NCBI GenBank assembly: GCA_030592835.1 | Contig: JAUVIJ010000016.1 | Location: 1 to 15,424, forward strand | Direction of reading: 5' to 3' | Length of the DNA stretch: 15,424 bases | Origin: Candidatus Cloacimonadota bacterium | GTDB taxonomy: Bacteria; Cloacimonadota; Cloacimonadia; Cloacimonadales; TCS61 | Shown: piece by piece, positions 7,862 to 13,537 of the stretch | Layout of the letters: every line of letters begins with the position of its first letter | Position numbering within the stretch: position 1 is the stretch's first letter | The notes under the pieces: generated by a model | Databases searched by the model: none | The model's input: the letters and a program-made list of their open reading frames with translations, nothing else | What the model was told of the DNA's origin: nothing | Program-made: the position numbers and the translations under genes

Positions 7862-7890
7862 TTGACAAAGATAATAGGTTCTGATAAATT
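7862..7890 (+). promoter_or_regulatory. candidate promoter of smpB and the kinase gene
   Basis: TTGACA (7862-7867) is followed after 17 bases by TAAATT (7885-7890), preceded by TG at 7882-7883 as in an extended -10. One problem is that initiation at the usual distance would fall near 7897, inside the smpB Shine-Dalgarno sequence (7895-7900). The real -10 may therefore lie elsewhere; GATAAT at 7870-7875 is another candidate but has no good -35. Confidence 0.35.
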
Positions 7891-7906
7891 TACTAAGGAG
7901 AATTTT

Positions 7907-8362
7907 ATGAAATTATTCAAAAATCGTAAAGCTGAATATAATTATTTTATAATACAGGATTTTGAAGCCGGTATTGTTTTAAAGGGAACTGAGATTAAAT
8001 CCATCCGAAGTGGAAAAGTAAATTTCAAGGACAGTTATGCCAAGATAGAGAACGATGAGATCTGGCTTTATAATCTTCATATAAGTGTTTATGATCATGC
8101 TTCTGTATTTAACCATGAACCCGAAAGAAAACGGAAATTATTGATGACCAGCCGTGAGATCAGGAAATTAAAGATAAAAACAGACGAAAGAGGATACTCC
8201 CTGATCCCGGTTGAACTCTATATCAATGAACAGGGTCTAGCCAAGATCAAAATAGCTTTAGCCAGAGGAAAAAGGAAATTCGATAAGCGGGATACAATCC
8301 AGAAAAAAGAAGAAATCCGTAATATGGAACGGAGAGTAAAAATCGAGAGGGATATCACTTAA
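7907..8362 (+). CDS. smpB: SsrA-binding protein SmpB
   Basis: SmpB binds tmRNA (SsrA) and delivers it to stalled ribosomes for trans-translation. The 151-residue length is typical. Visible family features are NRKAEYNYFI (6-15), the tmRNA-contacting core GIVLKGTEIKSIRSG (22-36), the HEPERKRKLL segment (70-79), and the basic C-terminal tail from about 118 (ALARGKRKFDKRD and onward) that enters the ribosomal mRNA channel. The open frame runs upstream to a TTG at 7814, but the ATG at 7907 has AAGGAG six bases before it and begins exactly where the family does; the 31 extra residues have no family resemblance. The histidine kinase gene follows after 10 bases, with its Shine-Dalgarno sequence overlapping the smpB stop. 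The tmRNA gene is not in the window. Confidence 0.96.
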   Translation: MKLFKNRKAEYNYFIIQDFEAGIVLKGTEIKSIRSGKVNFKDSYAKIENDEIWLYNLHISVYDHASVFNHEPERKRKLLMTSREIRKLKIKTDERGYSLIPVELYINEQGLAKIKIALARGKRKFDKRDTIQKKEEIRNMERRVKIERDIT

Positions 8363-8372
8363 GGAGAAATTA

Positions 8373-10583
8373 ATGAAGTACACATTCAAGATAGTTATTC
8401 TTCTAATACTCTTAACCGGTAGAACATTTGCCTTAGGTAATGAAACAAAAAGCAGCGAGATCAACTTAGTAAAAGTTGGTTATTATGAAAATCTTCTGTT
8501 GATCCACACCACTGACAATAGCAGTTCGAAGGAAATTTTAGAGAGTGCTCACACTTCTTCTAGCATGTTCAATAAATATGCCAAATATATGTTATTATTG
8601 ATCATCAGCCTTTTCCTGATTTTTCTGATTGCCAACTGGTTTTTCAGGATCATAATCAGAAAAAAAATAAAGGATCTTAGGGAAAGTGAGATGAAGTATA
8701 AATCATTATTTTCCCTTCTGCGATTGATGGCAGATAATGTGCCGGATATGATCTGGGCAAAAAATCTGGAAAAATGCTATACCTTCGCTAATAAAACCCT
8801 TTGCGAAAAACTTTTGCTGTGCGAAAATACAGATGAACCCTTGGGAAAAACCGATCTCTATTTCGCAGAGCGGCAGCGGAAATCACATCCGGAGAACCAG
8901 GAATGGCATACTTTCGGTGAGATCTGCTCAGATTCAGATTCAATAGTCATGAAGAACAGAGAACCTGAAAAATTCGAAGAATTCGGTAATATTAAAGGAA
9001 AATTCCTTTTTCTCGATGTCCACAAAGCGCCTTTCTGGGACGAATCCGGGGATATGATTGGTACTGTCGGCAGCGCTAGAGATGTGACCAAAGAGAAAAA
9101 ATTGGAGGATGAAAAGGAAAAAGCTCTGGAAGAATTGAAAAAAAGAGAAGCTTTCAATTTTGCCCTCTTCACTTACAATCCAATAGAAACTTTGGTAGTA
9201 AATAAAGAAGGAGAAATAGTAAAAACTAATATTGCTCTTCGGCATAATATGTCCCAGTTACCTGATTTCGGTGTCCTCATGTATAAGGATTACGCAGCAA
9301 GTCATGATATAGATATGCGTAGCATTCTTATGAAGGCTATTAAAACCGGAAAGTCTCAATATGTTCCGGAAACATTATACCGTGGCGAAAAAATACTTAC
9401 GATCAATATTACTCCTTTTTCCGAGGGAGCAATAATCACTTCTCAGGATATTACAGAGCGAAAAAAAGCTGAAAAACAGATAGAAATGCTGAATCGGGTT
9501 TTCGAGCAACTAGGTACGGACCCCGTTAAAAACATCAATTTCATTGTTGAGAAAACAAATAGTATCCACAAGGGAGTCTGTTCGCTGTACAACCGTCTTG
9601 ATGACAAAGATAAATCACTTATAGTCCGGTCTGCAAATAACCTGCCGGAAGATTTTAACAAGATGGATAAGCCTGACGGTCATATTTGTTACGAAGCTAC
9701 TATAAAAGGCGGGGGCAACATTATTACCATTGAAGATCTCACCGGAAGTAAGTATGAGAAATCCGATCCCAACGTTTCCAGATACGGATTGAAATCTTAT
9801 CTCGGATATCCAGTAAAATTGCAGGATAAAACAATCGGTTCTCTTTGTATCGTGGATATAAAAACAAGACATTTTTCCGAAAATGAGATCAATATAATTT
9901 CAACATTGGCTAAAGCTCTGTCGATCGAGGAAGAACGTAAACTGGCAGAAGAAAAACTCCTTAAATCACTGAATGAAAAAGACATTCTGCTGAAGGAAAT
10001 TCATCATCGTGTCAAAAATAACATGCAGATAATTTCCAGCCTGCTGAAGTTACAATCCAGGAATATCAAAAACGAAAGTGTACAGAAACTTTTCCAGAAT
10101 AGTCAGAACAGGGTTAGAACCATGGCACTCATCCATGAAAAACTTTATGCAAGCAGTGATTTTACCAAGATTGATTTTAAAGCTTATGTAAATACCCTGA
10201 TCAACTATCTATCCCGAGATTATCATGTTAATACTCTGGAAATCTGTTTTGATATAGATATAGATCAATTGTATCTCAATATAAATTCGGCTATCCCTTT
10301 AGGGCTGATCGTCAATGAACTGGTTACAAATTCTATGAAGTATGCTTTCCCCGATCGTGATAAAGGTGAGATCAGGATAATCATGAAACACCGGGATGAT
10401 AGAATTCAACTTACAATAAGTGATAATGGAGTGGGATTGCCGGAGTCTTTCAAGATCTCAGAATCGAATACTCTGGGTTTAGAACTTGTAAAAGCTCTCA
10501 TCGATCAACTTCATGGAAATTTAGAGATCTCACGAAAAGGTGGAGGAACAACCTTTCTAATAGATTTTAGTGAGAAGAAGTAA
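8373..10583 (+). CDS. membrane-bound PAS-PAS-GAF sensor histidine kinase, HisKA_2 type
   Basis: This 736-residue orphan sensor kinase begins with a signal peptide or first membrane segment (residues 5-20), a short periplasmic stretch of about 50 residues, and a transmembrane helix at about 72-95. The cytoplasmic part holds a PAS domain (about 113-240, DNVPDMIWAKNLE to GSARDVTKEK), a coiled linker, a second weaker PAS (about 262-364, ending SQDITERKKAE), a GAF domain (about 372-518, with YLGYPVKLQDKTIGSLCIVD near 476-495), and the dimerisation helix KEIHHRVKNNMQ (541-552). His545 is the likely phospho-acceptor of this HisKA_2 family. The ATPase domain has the N box NELVTN (648-653), DNGVG (684-688) and TLGLELVKAL (700-709). 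No receiver domain or response regulator is encoded here, so the partner is elsewhere. A good AAGGAG (8361-8366) sits six bases before the ATG. The periplasmic segment VKVGYYENLLLI (33-44) resembles the start of a solute-binding sensor domain that is otherwise missing. Confidence 0.93.
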   Translation: MKYTFKIVILLILLTGRTFALGNETKSSEINLVKVGYYENLLLIHTTDNSSSKEILESAHTSSSMFNKYAKYMLLLIISLFLIFLIANWFFRIIIRKKIKDLRESEMKYKSLFSLLRLMADNVPDMIWAKNLEKCYTFANKTLCEKLLLCENTDEPLGKTDLYFAERQRKSHPENQEWHTFGEICSDSDSIVMKNREPEKFEEFGNIKGKFLFLDVHKAPFWDESGDMIGTVGSARDVTKEKKLEDEKEKALEELKKREAFNFALFTYNPIETLVVNKEGEIVKTNIALRHNMSQLPDFGVLMYKDYAASHDIDMRSILMKAIKTGKSQYVPETLYRGEKILTINITPFSEGAIITSQDITERKKAEKQIEMLNRVFEQLGTDPVKNINFIVEKTNSIHKGVCSLYNRLDDKDKSLIVRSANNLPEDFNKMDKPDGHICYEATIKGGGNIITIEDLTGSKYEKSDPNVSRYGLKSYLGYPVKLQDKTIGSLCIVDIKTRHFSENEINIISTLAKALSIEEERKLAEEKLLKSLNEKDILLKEIHHRVKNNMQIISSLLKLQSRNIKNESVQKLFQNSQNRVRTMALIHEKLYASSDFTKIDFKAYVNTLINYLSRDYHVNTLEICFDIDIDQLYLNINSAIPLGLIVNELVTNSMKYAFPDRDKGEIRIIMKHRDDRIQLTISDNGVGLPESFKISESNTLGLELVKALIDQLHGNLEISRKGGGTTFLIDFSEKK

Positions 10584-10598
10584 TTTTTTTTATCCCAG

Positions 10599-10626
10599 AA
10601 AAAAAAAGGAGCTCAAAGAGCTCCTT
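10599..10626 (-). terminator. intrinsic terminator of the rplS operon
   Basis: A perfect 9-base stem (AAGGAGCTC, 10606-10614, pairing with 10618-10626) closes a 3-base loop. Read on the minus strand it is followed at once by seven T residues (10605 down to 10599) and begins five bases after the rplS stop. On the plus strand the stem also lies 22 bases after the kinase stop, but the nearest T run (from 10640) is 13 bases beyond it, so it should stop the kinase transcript less efficiently. Confidence 0.9.
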
Positions 10627-10631
10627 AATCC

Positions 10632-10979
10632 TTAATATCTTTTTTTCTCTTTTACTCGAGCCGCCTTACCTTTGGCTTTTCTAAGATAAAAAAGTTTAGC
10701 ACGTCTTACTCTTCCAAAACGGACCACATCAATTTTCTGAATATTGGGAGAATGGAGCGGAAAAATCCTTTCAACCCCGATTCCATTACTGATTTTTCTT
10801 ACAGTAAATGTCTGGGATATGTTTCCACCTCTTTTCTGGATCACAATACCCTGGAAAACCTGAATCCTTTCTTTACTACCTTCTTTGATCTTATAGTGTA
10901 CTTTTATGGTATCACCTACGCGGAATTCAGGAAGGTCAGTTCTCAACTGATCTCTACCTACTTGTTGCAGAACATCCAT
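10632..10979 (-). CDS. rplS: 50S ribosomal protein L19
   Basis: L19 lies at the interface of the ribosomal subunits. With the chosen start it has 115 residues, the same as the Escherichia coli protein. Signatures include PEFRVGDTIKVHYKI (17-31), ERIQVFQGIVIQKRGG (36-51), TFTVRKISNGIGVERIFPLHSP (about 56-77) and the basic end VRRAKLFYLRKAKGKAARVKEKKRY. The frame is open up to 11021, but the ATG at 10977-10979 has a near-perfect AAAGGAGG four bases upstream and lies 10 bases after the SPOUT gene stop, so the 14 extra codons are excluded. It is the last gene of the translation cluster and is followed by a strong terminator. Confidence 0.97.
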   Translation of the reverse strand: MDVLQQVGRDQLRTDLPEFRVGDTIKVHYKIKEGSKERIQVFQGIVIQKRGGNISQTFTVRKISNGIGVERIFPLHSPNIQKIDVVRFGRVRRAKLFYLRKAKGKAARVKEKKRY

Positions 10980-10989
10980 TTGTCCTCCT

Positions 10990-11538
10990 TTATTTTTCGG
11001 AGAAAAGTCTGTCCAATACAATTGCTATAGCACTTCTTACCGAGAGATGATTATATCCATCCCTGCCCGGGATGGGTTCAAGAACATAATCCGCTATGTT
11101 ATGAGTCTCTCGTGTCAGCCCATTGCCTGTTCCAAATAATAAAAGCACAGGTTTTTCCTGATTCGGAAAATTTCTAAATAGCAGAGGAGCTTTATATCTA
11201 ATAGCACTTGTTGTTACAATTAACGGACACACTTTCTCCTGATATTTTATCTCTTTCTGGGCAGTTTCTATGTCTTTGACATAGGTTATCAGTTTTAATG
11301 CTTTCACTCTATGAGGATTGAACCTTTGTGCAGGTTTACTGTTCCAGAATTTCAGGATCCTGTTTAAAAATTCTTCCTGGGTTTTCAAAGGATTAATAAT
11401 ATAAAACTTCTTTATGCCGTAAGTTTTACAGGTTCGCGAAATATCATGGATATCGAGATTGGTGATCGAAGTGGTCACTTCCTGCTTAAATTTATTATAA
11501 ACAGGATAGTGAACGAGACCAAGATAGATTTCAGCCAT
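10990..11538 (-). CDS. Tm1570-type SPOUT RNA methyltransferase
   Basis: This 182-residue protein belongs to the family of Thermotoga maritima Tm1570 (COG4752), SAM-dependent SPOUT-fold proteins presumed to methylate RNA. Evidence is the N-terminal IYLGLVHYPVYNK (4-16), a central THxY-like region around HDISRTCKTYGI (31-42) leading to FYIINP, and the trefoil-knot SAM-binding part LLLFGTGNGLTRE (132-144), then LEPIPGRDGYNHLSVRSAIAIVLDRL (153-178). The gene overlaps trmD by eight bases. The neighbourhood trmD, Tm1570-like, rplS matches Thermotoga, and in some bacteria this protein is fused to TrmD. The RNA target is not established to my knowledge. The ATG at 11536-11538 is the natural family start. 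Confidence 0.9.
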   Translation of the reverse strand: MAEIYLGLVHYPVYNKFKQEVTTSITNLDIHDISRTCKTYGIKKFYIINPLKTQEEFLNRILKFWNSKPAQRFNPHRVKALKLITYVKDIETAQKEIKYQEKVCPLIVTTSAIRYKAPLLFRNFPNQEKPVLLLFGTGNGLTRETHNIADYVLEPIPGRDGYNHLSVRSAIAIVLDRLFSEK

Positions 11539-12208
11539 TATTCAACAGATCTGGTCTTTTTTTTCTGGTGATTTCCAGAGCTTTTCCCCGACGCCACTCT
11601 TCAATCTTCTTATGATCACCCGAAAGTAGAACAGAAGGTACTTTCATGCCTCTGAATTCTTCCGGTCTGGTATAATAAGGACATCCCAGAATACCTTGCT
11701 GATGGGAATCGGTAAGAGCAGAAGCAGGATCGTTCAATACTCCATTCTGTAATCTGGCTATAGCATCGATCATTACCATTGCCGGGATTTCTCCTCCAGA
11801 CAAAACATAATCCCCAATAGAAATCTCATCTGTTATCAGTGTATCTCTGATCCGTTGATCAATTTCTTTATAATGTCCACAAAGTAATATCATTTCTTTC
11901 TGGTCTGCATAATCCATAACTATTTTCTGATTCAATAATTTACCTTGGGGAGTGAAATAGATTACCGGTATTTTCCTGCCATCTCTCACTGATTCAACTG
12001 CTTCCCAGAGCGGTTCTGGTTTCATCACCATTCCCGGTCCACCCCCATATGGATAATCATCGGCAGTTCGATGCTTATCATGGGCAAAATCTCTGATATT
12101 TACCAGGTGTACATCAAGAGCTGATCTATCTCTGGCTATGCCAATCATACTTTCCTGAAGAAAGTTTTCAAACAATGAAGGGAAAAGAGTGAGAACGGAA
12201 ATTTTCAT
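11531..12208 (-). CDS. trmD: tRNA (guanine-N1)-methyltransferase TrmD
   Basis: TrmD methylates N1 of guanosine 37 in tRNAs that have G36 and G37, preventing +1 frameshifting. The 225-residue protein has the family landmarks ISVLTLFPSLFENFLQESMIGIA (3-25, broken by no gaps), DDYPYGGGPGMVMKPEP (50-66), the knot loop LLCGHYKEIDQRI (108-120), SIGDYVLSGGEIPAMVMIDAI (130-150), and DSHQQGILGCPYYTRPEEFRG (167-187), where Asp167 matches the catalytic aspartate. The loop has Lys-Glu where Glu-Gly is more usual, a minor change. The start shares ATGA with the rimM stop and the end overlaps the SPOUT methyltransferase by eight bases, implying tight translational coupling. Confidence 0.97.
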   Translation of the reverse strand: MKISVLTLFPSLFENFLQESMIGIARDRSALDVHLVNIRDFAHDKHRTADDYPYGGGPGMVMKPEPLWEAVESVRDGRKIPVIYFTPQGKLLNQKIVMDYADQKEMILLCGHYKEIDQRIRDTLITDEISIGDYVLSGGEIPAMVMIDAIARLQNGVLNDPASALTDSHQQGILGCPYYTRPEEFRGMKVPSVLLSGDHKKIEEWRRGKALEITRKKRPDLLNNG

Positions 12209-12711
12209 AATCCGATCAACTCCTCGATATTACGGACTTTCAGCTTTCCGGATATTTTCTCACAAACATAATAATCAACATCCGGGATCATGAATTCGGT
12301 CCCATCCTGCATTTCACAAACAAAGATGTTATAAACATTATTAAAGAAAACATCAACAACCCGAGCGATGATTTTACCAGAATAATAAATATCATTTCCC
12401 AGAAAACTGATCTCATTTGAATCCTGATCCACATCTCTGATATCTTCCCTGGGTAACATTACCCTGATATCACCGGTACGAATCCCCTCTTCAACAATAT
12501 CCAGCTCTTTAAACCTGAGTTTAAAACCTCTTTCGGTGGAAACATTTTCCAGTGTCACTAAACGCACTCTATCGTCTTTAAAGACCAAAAATATATCTGG
12601 AAATCTTAAATAATTTTCCTTGAACTCCCTGGTTACTTTCAGGTTTATAAATCCATCATCATTGATGAACTTTCCTAATTTACCAATTTGAACAAGATCA
12701 GTCAGAAGCAT
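12205..12711 (-). CDS. rimM: 16S rRNA processing protein RimM (divergent)
   Basis: RimM binds ribosomal protein S19 and helps mature the 30S head. The 168 residues show a divergent N-terminal RimM beta-barrel (QIGKLGKFINDDGFINLKV, 8-26, where the usual His-Gly-x-x-Gly-Glu is not kept) and a C-terminal PRC-barrel from about 98. The PRC part includes the family-like pattern ISFLGNDIYYSGKIIARVVDVFFN (about 101-124) and DGTEFMIPDVDYYVCEKI (about 136-153). The identification rests partly on position, since rimM sits between khpA and trmD in many bacteria. Its ATG directly abuts the khpA stop (TAAATG) and its TGA overlaps the trmD start, so translation is coupled on both sides. Confidence 0.85.
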   Translation of the reverse strand: MLLTDLVQIGKLGKFINDDGFINLKVTREFKENYLRFPDIFLVFKDDRVRLVTLENVSTERGFKLRFKELDIVEEGIRTGDIRVMLPREDIRDVDQDSNEISFLGNDIYYSGKIIARVVDVFFNNVYNIFVCEMQDGTEFMIPDVDYYVCEKISGKLKVRNIEELIGL

Positions 12712-12942
12712 TTACTCGATGATTTCGAGTACGGCTCTTTTACCCTGACGAGCAGAAACAGCATTCAAAATCGTTCTGATGGCTCCGGCAGTTCTACCTC
12801 TTTTACCAATGACTTTACCAATATCACCTTTCGCTGTTCTTAATTCGTAGATGGTGATCTTATCACCCATCACTTCTTTTATATCAATTGCACTGGGGTC
12901 ATCGACAAGAGCTTTGACAATATACTCAATAAGTTCTTTCAT
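12712..12942 (-). CDS. khpA: KH-domain RNA-binding protein KhpA
   Basis: This 76-residue single KH-domain protein is a global RNA chaperone-like factor, working with KhpB/Jag in several bacteria. It starts ELIEYIVKALVDDPSAIDI (3-21) and carries the KH GxxG loop as GKVIGKRGRTAGAIRTILNA (42-61, with GKRG at 46-49), followed by VSARQGKRAVLEI. The frame is open upstream to 12975 inside the rpsP end, but the ATG at 12940-12942 has AAAGGAG seven bases upstream and fits the usual length. It lies 13 bases after the rpsP stop and abuts rimM. Position between rpsP and rimM is highly conserved. Confidence 0.95.
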   Translation of the reverse strand: MKELIEYIVKALVDDPSAIDIKEVMGDKITIYELRTAKGDIGKVIGKRGRTAGAIRTILNAVSARQGKRAVLEIIE

Positions 12943-12955
12943 TATTCGGCTCCTT

Positions 12956-13462
12956 TTATTCAGATTTTGCTTCAATTACTGTTTCTTTGATTTCTTCTAT
13001 TTTCTTGTCTTCCGTTTTCTTCTCTATTTTCTGCTCAGTTTTCTTAACAGCTTTCTTAACAGCTTTCTTTTCTGTCTTGACAACGTCAGGTTTGACTGTC
13101 TTTTTTTCTACTTTTACATCTTCTGTTTTTTCTACTGGAGCTTCTGTTATTTTCTCAGATTTCTTGACCTTTTTCTTCTCAACTTTTTCTTCTTTCTTGC
13201 TGAATTTAAGATTATGCCACATTTCCATGACACCAGCTTTCCTGAACAAAGATCTTACTGTATCTGACGGTTGTGCTCCGAGTTTCAACCATTTCAATGC
13301 ATTATCGATATCGACCTTTAATGTTAAAGGATCTGTTTTAGGATCATAATATCCGATCGATTCCAAATAGATTCCATCTCTTTTCTTGCGAGAGTCGACA
13401 GCAACAATTCTGTAAAAAGGCTTATCGATTGTGCCCATTCTCTTTAGTCTGAGTTTAACCAT
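12956..13462 (-). CDS. rpsP: 30S ribosomal protein S16 with a long charged C-terminal tail
   Basis: Residues 1-88 are a normal S16 of the small subunit: VKLRLKRMGTIDKPFYRIVAVDSR (2-25), DGIYLESIGYYDPKTDPL (29-46), ALKWLKLGAQPSDTVRSLFRKAG (55-77). From about 89 to 168 the protein continues as a tail made almost only of Lys, Glu, Val, Thr and Asp, roughly doubling the usual length of 80-90 residues. Such tails are known in S16 of Bacteroidota-related groups. The tail contains an exact 12-base tandem repeat (13041-13064) encoding repeated Lys-Ala-Val-Lys. The ATG at 13460-13462 has AGGAG five bases upstream; the in-frame GTG two codons earlier overlaps that spacing and is less likely. The gene is followed by khpA. 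Confidence 0.97.
   Translation of the reverse strand: MVKLRLKRMGTIDKPFYRIVAVDSRKKRDGIYLESIGYYDPKTDPLTLKVDIDNALKWLKLGAQPSDTVRSLFRKAGVMEMWHNLKFSKKEEKVEKKKVKKSEKITEAPVEKTEDVKVEKKTVKPDVVKTEKKAVKKAVKKTEQKIEKKTEDKKIEEIKETVIEAKSE
13041..13064. repeat. tandem 12-base repeat inside the rpsP tail
   Basis: The 12-mer TTCTTAACAGCT occurs twice head to tail (plus-strand reading), followed by the first five bases of a third copy. It encodes alternating Lys-Ala-Val-Lys in the S16 tail and is a length that can slip without changing the frame. Confidence 0.85.
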
Positions 13463-13499
13463 TATCACTCCTAAACATTATTATATTCCAGTAGAAAGG

Positions 13500-13528
13500 A
13501 TTAATTTTTTTTGGCATTATCAAGTCAA
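13500..13528 (-). promoter_or_regulatory. weak candidate promoter for rpsP
   Basis: The 75-base gap between ffh and rpsP is the longest non-coding stretch in this block. On the minus strand it has TTGACT (13523-13528, five of six) and, 17 bases on, ATTAAT (13500-13505, four of six). It could start an rpsP-specific transcript in addition to read-through from ffh. A TATAAT at 13480-13485 lacks a -35 partner. No terminator hairpin was seen after ffh. Confidence 0.25.
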
Positions 13529-13537
13529 GGATAATTT

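Larger units (their letters stand above)
7755..7906. promoter_or_regulatory. divergent intergenic region between the wecA-like gene and smpB
   Basis: This 152-base AT-rich gap is the only divergent junction in the window and should contain the start signals for both outward operons. It holds two perfect TTGACA boxes facing away from each other (minus strand 7815-7820, plus strand 7862-7867), 41 bases apart. No tRNA, tmRNA or riboswitch fold was recognised in it. Confidence 0.7.

Noticed and set aside
7814..7906. Upstream TTG start extending SmpB by 31 residues
   Set aside because: The internal ATG at 7907 has a strong AAGGAG and matches the family N-terminus.
7755..7906. Small RNA or tmRNA gene next to smpB
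   Set aside because: The gap is only 152 bases, with no tRNA-like ends or tag-peptide reading frame.
8858..9245. Minus-strand open frames of about 100 codons inside the kinase gene
   Set aside because: Low-complexity Phe/Ser-rich antisense of a strongly supported coding gene; no family resemblance.
10599..10626. Palindrome as an operator or recombination site
   Set aside because: The perfect stem with a short loop followed directly by seven T residues, just after the rplS stop, is fully explained as an intrinsic terminator.
10980..11021. Longer L19 form starting at 11021
   Set aside because: It would overlap the SPOUT gene and ignore the near-perfect AAAGGAGG before the ATG at 10979; L19 is normally about 115 residues.
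12851..13349. Open plus-strand frames of 138 and 120 codons opposite rpsP and khpA
   Set aside because: They are very rich in Phe, Leu, Ser and Thr, the mirror of the Lys/Glu-rich S16 tail, and lack recognisable domains; they are antisense artefacts.
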